Shown in pieces: positions 48,375 to 58,265 of a DNA stretch of 64,000 nt. The notes below the pieces were generated by a model. It saw only the letters and a program-made list of their open reading frames with translations. It was not told the DNA's origin and did not search any database. Made by a program: the position numbers and the translations under genes. The stretch is from Chlorobium sp. (GTDB lineage: Bacteria > Bacteroidota > Chlorobiia > Chlorobiales > Chlorobiaceae), in assembly GCA_005843825.1 (NCBI GenBank), contig SZXX01000027.1, forward strand, positions 1-64,000, written 5' to 3'. The number at the start of each line of letters is the position of its first letter. The first letter of the stretch is position 1.

Positions 48375-48491
48375 TCAGGAATTCCGCCGTTTATTCCAGT
48401 AGACCGCAAGGGTAATACCACCAAGGAAGAGGTACCATCCGAAAAGTATTATTACATCCCGAGGGATGGTTTCAAGTGTGTTAAAAGGCAT
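48375..48491 (-). CDS. Small single-span membrane protein (38 aa), hypothetical
   Basis: MPFNTLETIPRDVIILFGWYLFLGGITLAVYWNKRRNS*; hydrophobic span and basic C-terminus; shorter than track cutoff. Confidence 0.5.
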   Translation of the reverse strand: MPFNTLETIPRDVIILFGWYLFLGGITLAVYWNKRRNS

Positions 48492-48635
48492 TTCAGGACA
48501 TTGGGGGTTGTAAAGCACTCGAATTATACGGAATTCTTTCTAATACTCGGCATAATAGTTTTTACAAAAAAAATCGATGGCGGCGTCTTTTGGCTGTATA
48601 TTATTTGTAGAATTGATTCTCAATGGAGCGGCAAG

Positions 48636-49913
48636 GTGAAAGTGCATCGATTTTTTTGGGACCGCTTGAAGGAACACCCGCTATCAAGGGTTGGTCCGGG
48701 GCTGATTACAGGAGTCGCTGATGATGACCCAAGCGGTATAGCGACCTATTCTCAGGCTGGTGCTCAATTCGGCCTCAATATGCTCTGGACGATGCCGCTT
48801 GCATTTCCATTGATGGCTGCGATTCAATCCATGTGCGCGCAAATCGGACGGGTAACCGGGAAAGGGCTGGCTGCCAACATCAAAACCGCTTTTCCTCCAA
48901 TTGTGCTTAAAAGTGTTGTGTTTCTCCTGCTGGTCGCCAACACGCTCAATATTGCAGCTGATGTCGCCGCCATGGGGGAAGTTGCTGAGCTGATTACAGG
49001 CTTCAATCGTCATATCATGACGGCCGTATTTGTGTTTGGAACATTGATACTTCAGGTGTTTATACCATATCATCGGTATGTCAATTTTTTAAAATGGCTG
49101 ACTGTTTCACTGCTTGCCTATGCAGCAGTACTATTTTCTGTTCATGTGCCCTGGGGGGAAGTGATACAGAGGACTGTATGGCCGACTTTTACGGCAAACT
49201 CTGATGCAGCTGCAGTTGTTGTCGGCATATTCGGCACGACAATCAGTCCCTATCTTTTTTTCTGGCAGGCATCCGAAGAGGTCGAGGATATGCATTCAAA
49301 ACCGGGTGCTGTTTCACTCATTTCCAATGCAAAATCTGCCCGCGCAGAGCTTCGGCGTATCCGCTGGGATACATGGAGCGGTATGTTATACTCTAATGTA
49401 ACAGCATACTTTATCATTCTTGCAACAGGAGTCACACTCAACGTATCCGGAATTACGGACATCAATACAGCCGGTCAGGCCGCAAATGCTCTCAGGCCAC
49501 TTGCAGGGGACTTTGCATTTATACTTTTTGCCATAGGGATTCTCGGTGTTGGTTTGATCGGTGTGCCGGTTCTGGCCGGTTCAGGTGCCTATGCACTTTC
49601 TGAAGCTATGGGTTGGAATTCAGGCCTCGAAAAAAAGCCTGAAGATGCTCTTGGGTTTTACAGTATTATTGCTGTCAGCGTCCTGCTCGGGCTTGTTATC
49701 CAGTATACGCCTATTAGTCCCATGAAGGCTTTATTCTGGAGCGCTGTAATCAATGGGGTCATTGCAGTGCCACTCATGGTGGTGATTATCCTGCTGGTTT
49801 CAAAAAAATCGGTTATGGGCAAATTTACTGCCAGCAGGCCGATTATCATTCTTGGCTGGGTTGCTGTGGCGGTGATGGGGGCCGCAGCTGTCAGGATGTT
49901 TATTCCCGGATAG
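48636..49913 (+). CDS. NRAMP-family divalent metal transporter
   Basis: LSRVGPGLITGVADDDPSGIATYSQAGAQFG; GTTISPYLFFWQASEEVE; GTG start chosen at 48636. Confidence 0.9.
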   Translation: MKVHRFFWDRLKEHPLSRVGPGLITGVADDDPSGIATYSQAGAQFGLNMLWTMPLAFPLMAAIQSMCAQIGRVTGKGLAANIKTAFPPIVLKSVVFLLLVANTLNIAADVAAMGEVAELITGFNRHIMTAVFVFGTLILQVFIPYHRYVNFLKWLTVSLLAYAAVLFSVHVPWGEVIQRTVWPTFTANSDAAAVVVGIFGTTISPYLFFWQASEEVEDMHSKPGAVSLISNAKSARAELRRIRWDTWSGMLYSNVTAYFIILATGVTLNVSGITDINTAGQAANALRPLAGDFAFILFAIGILGVGLIGVPVLAGSGAYALSEAMGWNSGLEKKPEDALGFYSIIAVSVLLGLVIQYTPISPMKALFWSAVINGVIAVPLMVVIILLVSKKSVMGKFTASRPIIILGWVAVAVMGAAAVRMFIPG

Positions 49914-50080
49914 GCAGTGGCAACTCACCATATCCGTTTATTTTCAATTTCCATCCACCCAGCTCCCCCTATATTTTGTTTTTAATTATTTTTTAATTAT
50001 TTATTTCCTAAACTTTGACATTGTAAGAAGTAGTCTAAGAGAAAGCCATACCGGGCCCGTAACCTTAATCAACTAAAAAT

Positions 50081-50692
50081 ATGGAGCTGAATATGCTTAA
50101 AAGCAAGACAACCTGTATCAAAACCTCGTTGTTAATGGCTCTCTTTGGGCTTATGACTTCAAATGCTTTTTGTGGCGGGACCATTACAGGGACAATTCAG
50201 ACCGATTTACAGAAATACAAAAAAGGTGCTGTGGTCTATCTGTCAGGCGTCAAGGGACCGGTTCGGCCTCAGCAGAAATCGATCGATCAGGAAAACCTTA
50301 CTTTTGTGCCTAAAGTCACAACGATACCAGTCGGGTCTACCATTCTCTTTACAAACCACGACAAAATCTATCACAATATCCACTCATCAAGCGAGGCCAA
50401 ACAATTCAACGTGGATACCTATGATGCTCAATCAAGATCGGTGACTTTTGATAAGCCAGGTCCAGTTCATTTGCTCTGCAATGTACACTCTGAGATGACT
50501 GGCTGGGTTGTGGTTACTGATAATCAATATGCTGCAGTGAGCGAGCACGATGGCAGGTTCACTATCCCTGATGTTCCTGCAGGAAAATACGAGATTGCGG
50601 TCTGGAGCGAAAAACTCAAGCACAATGCACACACAACAGTCACCGTGGCTGACGGGAAAACTTCTTCAGTTGATATCAACCTGGATCTCTGA
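50081..50692 (+). CDS. Exported cupredoxin-like protein with carboxypeptidase-regulatory-like domain
   Basis: Signal peptide; TTIPVGSTILFTNHDKIYHNIHSSSEAKQFNVDTY...VHLLCNVHSEMTGWVVV; GRFTIPDVPAGKYEIAVW. Confidence 0.85.
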   Translation: MELNMLKSKTTCIKTSLLMALFGLMTSNAFCGGTITGTIQTDLQKYKKGAVVYLSGVKGPVRPQQKSIDQENLTFVPKVTTIPVGSTILFTNHDKIYHNIHSSSEAKQFNVDTYDAQSRSVTFDKPGPVHLLCNVHSEMTGWVVVTDNQYAAVSEHDGRFTIPDVPAGKYEIAVWSEKLKHNAHTTVTVADGKTSSVDINLDL

Positions 50693-51052
50693 TTTTCTCC
50701 TGATCGCATTAAAAAGCCCTCCTGAAAGTGAAAAAACTTTATGGGGGGCAATACCTTCCGCAGAGAATAATTACACTTTAAGTGATTTTTAAGTTTCCTT
50801 TAATAATCCCTTAGTCTTTGAAGTATTAGAATACTCCTTGTGTGTTGAACTTCGGCACCTCCGTATAAAAGCTGTATCCAGAAAAAAACATCTCTTGGAA
50901 AGATACTTTTGCCTGATCTCCTATGCCAATGACGGGCATGGATTTCTTCGTGCTTCAAAAGCTGCTTTTTTTTACAAAGAGAACTTACGGTGTTGTGCCT
51001 GGAGGAAACTGCAAAAAGGTAACAATTATCAATAATTAAAGGAGATAAGGCA

Positions 51053-51415
51053 ATGAAAAATTCTAGAATTTTTACAAAAAGTGTTGCAGTAGTTCTTGCA
51101 ATGGTAATCGGATTAACGTTCAGTCCAGTGAAGTCGATTGCTGAATCAAACGAAAATAGTAATACACAAACGACAGCATCCAGCAACTCAAGCAGCAGCT
51201 CAACAAGCACAGGATTAATTGTCGGCGGGGTTGTGGTTGTGGGTTTATTGAGTTATTTCCTTTTGTTCCGCCACAATAATCATCAAGCATCAGCTGCACC
51301 TAGTGACATTTACAGTAATCTTGCCGGAAATTATTCGACCGAAAAAGAGCATAGCAACAAAAGCATTCTATTTGAACATGAAAGTCCTTTCCTGGTGGCA
51401 GCACAGTCATACTGA
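51053..51415 (+). CDS. Hypothetical exported/membrane protein
   Basis: RBS ggagataagg; signal-like N-term; Ser/Thr-rich linker then TM GLIVGGVVVVGLLSYFLLF. Confidence 0.7.
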   Translation: MKNSRIFTKSVAVVLAMVIGLTFSPVKSIAESNENSNTQTTASSNSSSSSTSTGLIVGGVVVVGLLSYFLLFRHNNHQASAAPSDIYSNLAGNYSTEKEHSNKSILFEHESPFLVAAQSY

Positions 51416-51486
51416 AGGGCACCTCTTTATTAGCTGAGATAAAAACTTTACTTGCTGGCTGAATAGAGCTTTCCTCTCTGGAGAAC

Positions 51487-51527
51487 GTTTGTTTTGTTGG
51501 GGTTCAGGAATCACCCCAACCTACAGA
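51487..51527. repeat. Small palindromic repeat, copy 1
   Basis: ttttgttggggttcaggaatcaccccaacctaca, also at ~57329-57360. Confidence 0.8.
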
Positions 51528-51849
51528 GGAAAGATAGTGCTGAGCGAAGATGAAGCCGTTTGCAGTTTCTGAGGGCTGAGTAATATGTTGCGGAGGTAAA
51601 GTTTTGATAATCAATTTTTTTATGCATCCCGTTTGAATAAATAGAGGTGCCCTTAATTCACTCTCCTTCGCCCCATCAGCGGTTACTTTTCCACCTACCT
51701 GGTCTTATCCGGATTTTCATTTTCCTGTTGCTGGATTATTATTTCACCTCGAATGTGCCGAACCGGCCGTGGTGAGTTGTGAATATTTTTGTTAATTAAT
51801 GGCCTTGACATGGTATTTTGCTATGCATGACTAATGATTAATCGCACTC

Positions 51850-52365
51850 ATGAGCAATGTTTTTTATGTGACCGGTGGCGCACGGAGCGGTAAAAGCTCG
51901 TTTGCCTTGCAGCTGGCGGGCCGTTATGAGAAAAAGATTTTTTTAGCAACGGCTGAGCCCTTCGATGATGAAATGAAGAGCCGGATTCGGAAGCATAAAG
52001 AGGAGCGGGGTGAGCAGTTTATAACGATTGAGGAGCCTTTGTATCCTGAGCAGGCTCTCCGGAATCTGCCTGAGGGAAGTGAGGTTGTATTACTTGACTG
52101 TCTGACGGTTTGGGCGGGCAATCTTATGCACTTTTTGGAGGATGAGGGAGAGATCAAACACAGGATTGATTGCTTTCTTGAAGTTTTGCGTCAGCCTCCT
52201 TGTGATATTATCCTTGTTTCCAATGAGGTTGGTATGGGCATTGTACCGGAAAATGCCATGGCCAGACGGTTTCGTGATATAGCGGGTATTGTTAATCAGA
52301 ATGTCGCGGCAATTGCAACCGAGGCCTATCTCCTTTGCAGTGGTCTGGCTCTCAGGTTGAAGTAG
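51850..52365 (+). CDS. cobU: Adenosylcobinamide kinase / guanylyltransferase
   Basis: VTGGARSGKSSFALQLA; LLDCLTVWAGNLM; VSNEVGMGIVPENAMARRFRDIAGIVNQNVA. Confidence 0.96.
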   Translation: MSNVFYVTGGARSGKSSFALQLAGRYEKKIFLATAEPFDDEMKSRIRKHKEERGEQFITIEEPLYPEQALRNLPEGSEVVLLDCLTVWAGNLMHFLEDEGEIKHRIDCFLEVLRQPPCDIILVSNEVGMGIVPENAMARRFRDIAGIVNQNVAAIATEAYLLCSGLALRLK

Positions 52366-52400
52366 CAGGATAAACGATAACATTAATTTGTAACCACATT

Positions 52401-53465
52401 ATGCAGAAAGAGTTGCAGCAGCTTTTGAATGGTATTAACCCTGTTGACCGCTCCCTCTCTGTGGCAGCGCAGGCTCATCTTGATGATCTTACCAAGCCGC
52501 AGGGAAGTCTTGGGCGGCTGGAGGAGATCGCTTTGAAATATGTTCTGGCCAGAGGGACTTTGACGCCCGTTCTTTCTAAAAAGAAAATCTGCTGTTTTGC
52601 AGCTGACCATGGGGTTGCCGCTGAAGGAGTCTCTGCTTTTCCGGCTGAGGTTACACCGCAGATGGTCTATAATATGCTCAATGGAGGCGCAGCTATTAAT
52701 GTGTTGACGCGTCATGCGGGTGTGGATCTTGATGTTGTGGATATGGGCGTCAACCATGACTTTGCTGATGCAGCGGGGCTTGTTCAACGAAAGGTGAAGC
52801 CTGGAAGCCAGAATATGGCTATCGGCCCGGCAATGAGCGAAGATGATGCCTTGCAGGCCATCCTTAGTGGTGCAGAGCTTGCCGTCGAGGCATGTGAAGC
52901 CGGATACCATATTCTTGGAACGGGGGAGATGGGCATAGCCAATACCACTCCGGCAACGGCACTCTATTCTGTTTTGCTTGATATTCCGGTTGAGACCATA
53001 ACCGGCAGGGGTACCGGTATTGATGATGAGCGTCTGAAGCATAAGATCGGGGTAATCAAAAGGGCTATTGAGGTCAATGCTTCGCGTTCTGCGACGCCTT
53101 TTGGTACGCTTGCTGCGCTTGGCGGTTACGAAATTGCAGGAATTGCCGGGTTTATTCTTGGTGCTGCATCACGCAAGGTTCCTGTAGTTGTTGACGGCTT
53201 TATTTCTTCCTCAGCAGCAGTTGTTGCTCTGAAACTCTGTCCTGCGGTTGATGACTATCTGTTTTTCAGCCACCTCTCTAATGAGCAGGGGCACAGGGCT
53301 GTTATGCAGAAGCTTGGCGCCCGCCCCATTCTTGACCTTGATCTCCGTCTCGGTGAGGGTACCGGTGCGGCGCTCTCGATACAGGTTATAGAGGGTGCTG
53401 TTAAAATCTATAATGAAATGGCAACCTTCAGTGGCGCTAATGTCAGCGAGAAAAGTGACGAGTAG
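52401..53465 (+). CDS. cobT: Nicotinate-nucleotide-dimethylbenzimidazole phosphoribosyltransferase
   Basis: [61 protein letters not shown]. Confidence 0.97.
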   Translation: MQKELQQLLNGINPVDRSLSVAAQAHLDDLTKPQGSLGRLEEIALKYVLARGTLTPVLSKKKICCFAADHGVAAEGVSAFPAEVTPQMVYNMLNGGAAINVLTRHAGVDLDVVDMGVNHDFADAAGLVQRKVKPGSQNMAIGPAMSEDDALQAILSGAELAVEACEAGYHILGTGEMGIANTTPATALYSVLLDIPVETITGRGTGIDDERLKHKIGVIKRAIEVNASRSATPFGTLAALGGYEIAGIAGFILGAASRKVPVVVDGFISSSAAVVALKLCPAVDDYLFFSHLSNEQGHRAVMQKLGARPILDLDLRLGEGTGAALSIQVIEGAVKIYNEMATFSGANVSEKSDE

Positions 53466-53468
53466 GAG

Positions 53469-54218
53469 ATGCTGAGCGGACTTGTTACAGCATTGAGAAC
53501 CCTGACGGTACTGCCGGTTCCGGGAAAGGATACCGCAAACTTCAGCAGCTCGCTTTTCTGGTTCCCGGTTGCAGGGTTGCTTCTGGGTCTTCTTCAGGTT
53601 GCTGCGGGGTACGCAGGATATCTTTCAGGCTGGAATGAACTTTCGGCTGCTCTTGTTGTGCTCAGCGGGGTCTGGTTGACGAGGGGAATGCATGCTGACG
53701 GACTTGCCGATCTGGCTGACGGCTTCTGGGGTGGAAAAACGAAGGATGCTGCGCTGAGGATCATGAAGGATCCGAACGTCGGGTCGTTTGGTGCGCTGGC
53801 ACTTTCAGGTATGATGCTGCTGAAATGGATTGCGGTTCTTAAGCTTCTCTCCCTTGGGGCCTTCGGCTTTATTGCCGCTGGAGTGCTGCTGGCCAGATGG
53901 GTACAGGTTATTCTTGCTTCATCGCTGCCCTATGCCCGAAGCGAGGGGGGAACAGCTCACTCCTTTGTGAATGGAGCGGGATGGCGGCATACTCTTGTTA
54001 CCACTGTCGTGACGCTCATATTTCTTACTGCGCTTCTCCATTTCGACCCCCTGGCTGCAGCTGCTGCGGTGTCGACAGCAATGCTTGCCGGATTGATTAT
54101 GGGGATGCTGAGTTATCGCAAAATCGGAGGAGTAACCGGTGATGTGCTCGGAGCTGGCAGCGAGTTGACAGAGGTATTTGTCTGGATTGCCGGAGCTGTT
54201 TACTCTCTTTATCGCTGA
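53469..54218 (+). CDS. cobS: Adenosylcobinamide-GDP ribazoletransferase
   Basis: ALRTLTVLPVPG; GMHADGLADLADGFWGG; RIMKDPNVGSFG; GGVTGDVLGAGSELTEV. Confidence 0.96.
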   Translation: MLSGLVTALRTLTVLPVPGKDTANFSSSLFWFPVAGLLLGLLQVAAGYAGYLSGWNELSAALVVLSGVWLTRGMHADGLADLADGFWGGKTKDAALRIMKDPNVGSFGALALSGMMLLKWIAVLKLLSLGAFGFIAAGVLLARWVQVILASSLPYARSEGGTAHSFVNGAGWRHTLVTTVVTLIFLTALLHFDPLAAAAAVSTAMLAGLIMGMLSYRKIGGVTGDVLGAGSELTEVFVWIAGAVYSLYR

Positions 54219-54325
54219 TTACAATGTTGTTTTCACTTCTTCCTCTGCCCGCTGAAACTCCATGGCTGTTTTTGCTGTTCCTTCTTTAAAGAACGCCATA
54301 TTCATTGCAGAACAGGAGAACACCC

Positions 54326-54781
54326 ATGATTGCCGAAAACACCAAGGCTCCGGATTTCACCCTCCCCGATTCAGAAGGCAACAAGGTCTCTCTTTCGGCT
54401 TTTACCGGCAAAAAGGTACTGCTTGTCTTCTACCCCGCAGACGATTCTCCGGTCTGTACCACACAGCTCTGCAGCTACCGAGACAACTATACCGAATTCA
54501 CCAGGCGCGGCATTACTATCCTCGGCATCAGCACCGACTCAATCGATTCCCACAAGCAGTTCGGCGAGAAAAACAGCCTGCCTTTCACCCTGCTCAGCGA
54601 TCATGAAAAGCGGGTAAGCCAGCTTTACGACGCCATTGCATTCCTCGGTATATCGCAACGTGCTTACGTCCTCATTGACGAAACCGGTACAGTGAGGCTT
54701 TCGTTTAACGACTTTTTGCCGCTTTTCTATCAGTCAACACGTGACCTGCTTGCGAAAATAGATGCCATGAAGCCGGAGTAA
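54326..54781 (+). CDS. Peroxiredoxin (Bcp/PrxQ type)
   Basis: APDFTLPDSEGNKVSLSAFTGKKVLLVFYPADDSPVCTTQLCSYRDNY. Confidence 0.93.
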   Translation: MIAENTKAPDFTLPDSEGNKVSLSAFTGKKVLLVFYPADDSPVCTTQLCSYRDNYTEFTRRGITILGISTDSIDSHKQFGEKNSLPFTLLSDHEKRVSQLYDAIAFLGISQRAYVLIDETGTVRLSFNDFLPLFYQSTRDLLAKIDAMKPE

Positions 54782-54933
54782 TTCTGCCAGTACCTTTGGG
54801 CTTGGTGGGGTTATGGATTTGACAAAGCCTGCATTCTCTGCTGTATTTTGCGATTCCTGGCAGATCATAAAGATTCCGTTCAGATCGGTTTCAGTGTTCG
54901 ATAAAAAAGTGAATTAATCGAGGAGCCCTTATT

Positions 54934-56058
54934 ATGAAAGGTAGAATAAGTTTGCGCAAAGTCCGGGCAGCTCACCGGGCAGTGAAGCCCATGAAAAAGG
55001 TGATGCGCAACCTTTCAAAAACCATAGGGCAGCAGGCCGGTACTCTCCAGCACATCGGAGAGCAGAAAACCGACTTCCCGGCCATAACGGTTTTTGGTTA
55101 CGATGTAGATCACGAATTTCACATGCCGCTCAAGAGCATTGCTGAATGTGCAGCCCTGAAGGATAAGCAGAAGGTTCTCTGGGTGAATATTGACGGTCTT
55201 CATGATGTGTCGGTCATTGAAGCGGTCGGCAAGCTTTTCGATATCCATCCGCTTACCCTCGAAGATATTCTGCATACCGAGCAGCGTTCCAAAATAGAGG
55301 ACTTTGAACGTTACCTGTTTCTTGTGTTCAAAGCACTTGATTATGATCCTCAAACAGGCGAGATCACTGAAGAGCAGATGAGTCTGGTGATCGGCAGCAA
55401 TTTTGTACTGACGTTTCAGGAAAAACCGGGAGACATGTTTGACGCTCTCAGGGCGAGGATAATAAACCCCGGGACATCAATCAGAAAGCGGGGAGCGGAC
55501 TACCTTGCCTATGATCTGATTGATGCTATCGTCGACAGTTATTTTGTTATACTTGAACAACTTGAAAGCCGGATTGAACTTCTCGACCAGGAGCTTTTTG
55601 AAACGTCAGGGCGTGACACTTTTGAGTCAATCTATGTAATGAAAAAGGAGCTTATTCTTTTAAGAAAATCGGTAAGACCGATGAGGGAGATCATCAACAG
55701 TATCAGCAGGGAACACTATACGGTCATTGATGATGAAGCTACCTGGCCTTTTTTCAGGGATGTCTACGACAATGTCATTTTAATCAATGAAACCATTGAA
55801 ACCTATCGTGATATAGTTATCGGCATGTACGATACATGGCTTGCCATTGTCAACAACCGGATGAACGAAATCATGAAGGTGCTGACCACCATCGCTACGG
55901 TATTTATGCCGCTCTCTTTTCTTACCGGAGTCTACGGAATGAATTTTCGTTTTATACCGGGACTCGAATGGCATTGGGGATTTTTTGCACTGCTTGGATT
56001 CATGGTGATGGTTGTTGCCGGAATGATGGTTTTCTTTCGGACTAGAAAGTGGTTTTAG
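54934..56058 (+). CDS. corA: Magnesium/cobalt transporter CorA
   Basis: HPLTLEDILHTEQRSKIEDFERYLFLV; C-term VFMPLSFLTGVYGMNF. Confidence 0.96.
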   Translation: MKGRISLRKVRAAHRAVKPMKKVMRNLSKTIGQQAGTLQHIGEQKTDFPAITVFGYDVDHEFHMPLKSIAECAALKDKQKVLWVNIDGLHDVSVIEAVGKLFDIHPLTLEDILHTEQRSKIEDFERYLFLVFKALDYDPQTGEITEEQMSLVIGSNFVLTFQEKPGDMFDALRARIINPGTSIRKRGADYLAYDLIDAIVDSYFVILEQLESRIELLDQELFETSGRDTFESIYVMKKELILLRKSVRPMREIINSISREHYTVIDDEATWPFFRDVYDNVILINETIETYRDIVIGMYDTWLAIVNNRMNEIMKVLTTIATVFMPLSFLTGVYGMNFRFIPGLEWHWGFFALLGFMVMVVAGMMVFFRTRKWF

Positions 56059-56206
56059 GGTCCCTTTCTTCTTCCAAACCAGCTGCCGGTTTAGGGGGCA
56101 ATCGCAACCATAATGCTGTGGCGGGGTATGGTTCATGTAAGGAGAAACTTCAGGTACGAGAGTGGCGAAAGTGCGGGGAGTTACATCTATGGATCAGAAG
56201 AGTGGC

Positions 56207-56749
56207 TTATTTCCGGCCTTTTTTCCAGGGAATTCTGTTGCTGCCAAGCAACGAGATTGGCAGTAAGAGGATGCAGAACACGATGTCTCTGACAATCGGA
56301 CCGATACCGATCTCCTCTTGTCCGAACAATTGGGAAAGAAACTGGGAGCAGCCGCAGTCGTGATCGAGTCCCCTCATTACATTGTTTATCATAGCGGCGA
56401 TAAAGATAACCATCATGCAAATCATTACAGAGGAACTGAACCGCGAGAACAGGTTGATGAGAAGCATGGTAGCGCACAGAAGTTCACAAAGGGAGACGAG
56501 AAGCGCAATGGCGGGGATAAGAAATGAGGGCAGAATCTGGTATTCAGCGATGACAAGACCGAAAAACTTCAGATCCAGGAGTTTTTCAAATCCTGACATG
56601 ATGAAAAAAGCGCCGAGCAAGAGCCTCAGGGTTGTGATTAATGGTGATGGAAAGCCAAACTTGAACATAGGCGTTCTTGCTTTTCCCTGTTTATGATTTG
56701 GCCATGCGCCAGCTTCAAGCAAGTTCTCCTTCCATTGGGAAGCCTGCAT
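56207..56749 (-). CDS. MauE/DoxX-family redox membrane protein
   Basis: TTLRLLLGAFFIMSGFEKLLDLKFFGLVIAEYQILP; HDCGCSQF. Confidence 0.85.
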   Translation of the reverse strand: MQASQWKENLLEAGAWPNHKQGKARTPMFKFGFPSPLITTLRLLLGAFFIMSGFEKLLDLKFFGLVIAEYQILPSFLIPAIALLVSLCELLCATMLLINLFSRFSSSVMICMMVIFIAAMINNVMRGLDHDCGCSQFLSQLFGQEEIGIGPIVRDIVFCILLLPISLLGSNRIPWKKGRK

Positions 56750-57185
56750 GAGCCCATTCGATCAGACCGCCTGTATATACCTTGACATTTTTGTAACCAT
56801 TTTTTATCAGTTTTTTAGCAACATTTCTGGCATTTCCGCAACTGGCCTCAGTGCAATAGACCACAATAAAGGTGTCAAGGGCTTTTTTCTGCCTGAAATC
56901 AGGAAACTGCTCGTCAAACCTGCTTTTGGAAAGAGAAATCGCTCCTTTGATATGTGATTTGTAATAGACATACTCGGAACGTGCATCGACAAAACATACC
57001 GAATGACTGTCATAAAGGGCTTTAGTGGCAGAGAGATCGATTTCGCCGGTTCCCCCTTGCGCAACAGCAACAGATGCAGCAGCATGGAGTTGTGACAAGG
57101 AAGGGGAAATGCTTGAGAGCAATATAATAACAGCAGCGAACAGCTTTCTTCGTAATGTTTTTCCTTTCATGATGGTTAAAGGCAT
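56715..57185 (-). CDS. Exported rhodanese-like protein
   Basis: CFVDARSEYVYYKSHIKGAISLSKSRF; VYCTEASCGNARNVAKKLIKNGYKNVKVYTGGLIEWAHAGFP. Confidence 0.92.
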   Translation of the reverse strand: MPLTIMKGKTLRRKLFAAVIILLSSISPSLSQLHAAASVAVAQGGTGEIDLSATKALYDSHSVCFVDARSEYVYYKSHIKGAISLSKSRFDEQFPDFRQKKALDTFIVVYCTEASCGNARNVAKKLIKNGYKNVKVYTGGLIEWAHAGFPMEGELA

Positions 57186-57276
57186 GGTTTTATTTGGTTT
57201 TATATCCTGAATTATTTACCAAAAAACAAATAAAGGGGGTAAAAAAATCCTGACTTCGCCACATAAGCTAAATTCT

Positions 57277-57323
57277 CAGGTCAGCCGGCTTGTTCCTGCA
57301 GGTACCCGGACAAACTCTTTAAC
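57277..57323 (-). pseudogene. vapC 3'-end fragment
   Basis: Minus-strand VKEFVRVPAGTSRLT*; 23 bp ggtacccggacaaactctttaac identical to vapC at 57525-57547. Confidence 0.55.
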
Positions 57324-57328
57324 TCGTT

Positions 57329-57362
57329 TTGTTGGGGTTCAGGAATCACCCCAACCTACATA
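57329..57362. repeat. Small palindromic repeat, copy 2
   Basis: ttttgttggggttcaggaatcaccccaacctaca; 8-bp stem gttggggt/accccaac. Confidence 0.8.
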
Positions 57363-57490
57363 GGTGCATTGAAGGGCGTGTCGTTTTATTGGCGGGGAAG
57401 GAGGGGAGACGATAGACCCTCAGGAGTTCGGGGTGACTGAAAAAGTTACTTGCAGGTTCGCACCGGGTTGAACTTCAGGGGAAAGGGGCG

Positions 57491-57895
57491 TTACAGATTT
57501 ACCCAATTTTCAATCTGTAACGCCGGTACCCGGACAAACTCTTTAACATTGTTTGTAACAAGAATCAATCCTTCACTGCGGGCATGCGCCGCAATATGAA
57601 CATCGTTTACGCCAATCTGTTTCCCTGCTTTTGCAAGAACCGCGCGAATAGTGCCGTAATGCTGAGATGCTTTCATCCCATAAGGCAACACCTCTAATCT
57701 GCAGCAAAAATCATCTATGGCAGCAAGGTTTCTGCTGACATTACTACTCTTCTCGGCGCCATATATTAATTCTGATAACGTAATAGCTGAAATAGCCATA
57801 CGATCCGCATTCTTATTAAACACATCCAACACCTCTCTTGGGCGACGCTTCATCGTATAAGTAACAATGTTGGTATCAAGGAGGTAGCGCAGCAT
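57491..57895 (-). CDS. vapC: VapC-type PIN-domain toxin
   Basis: MLRYLLDTNIVTYTMKRRPREVLDVF; ISAITLSELIYGAEKS; IGVNDVHIAAHARSEGLILVTNN. Confidence 0.94.
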   Translation of the reverse strand: MLRYLLDTNIVTYTMKRRPREVLDVFNKNADRMAISAITLSELIYGAEKSSNVSRNLAAIDDFCCRLEVLPYGMKASQHYGTIRAVLAKAGKQIGVNDVHIAAHARSEGLILVTNNVKEFVRVPALQIENWVNL

Positions 57896-58125
57896 TATAA
57901 TGCCTCGCGCTCTTCCTGTTCCTGTGTATCACGTTCTACCATAAAGTCGTCAGTAACCGTCAGCTCTCCCTGGAAAAAACTATCCCATGTCTGCCCGGCT
58001 GGAGAAATTATTCTCTCATTGCCTTTAGCTCGAATATTTACTTTTTTAACGTTTTCAGGCAAACGCAGTTCAGCTGGCAACCTGACAGCTTGAGAACGGT
58101 TATTCGTAAAGACGGTGCTGATAGC
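57895..58125 (-). CDS. vapB: VapB-type antitoxin (AbrB fold)
   Basis: MAISTVFTNNRSQAVRLPAELRLPENVKKVNIRAKGNERIISPAGQTWDSFF. Confidence 0.92.
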   Translation of the reverse strand, partial: AISTVFTNNRSQAVRLPAELRLPENVKKVNIRAKGNERIISPAGQTWDSFFQGELTVTDDFMVERDTQEQEEREAL

Positions 58126-58265
58126 CATAGTAATTGAGTATAAAGAATTGGATATACCATGTATATATAGCAAATAATAACTCCAAAAACAATGGTTCTT
58201 TAAAAGGCATTAAGCACTCTCTTACGGGGCCTTGACAGCAAGCATCTCGATGATGGGCGAGTGCT

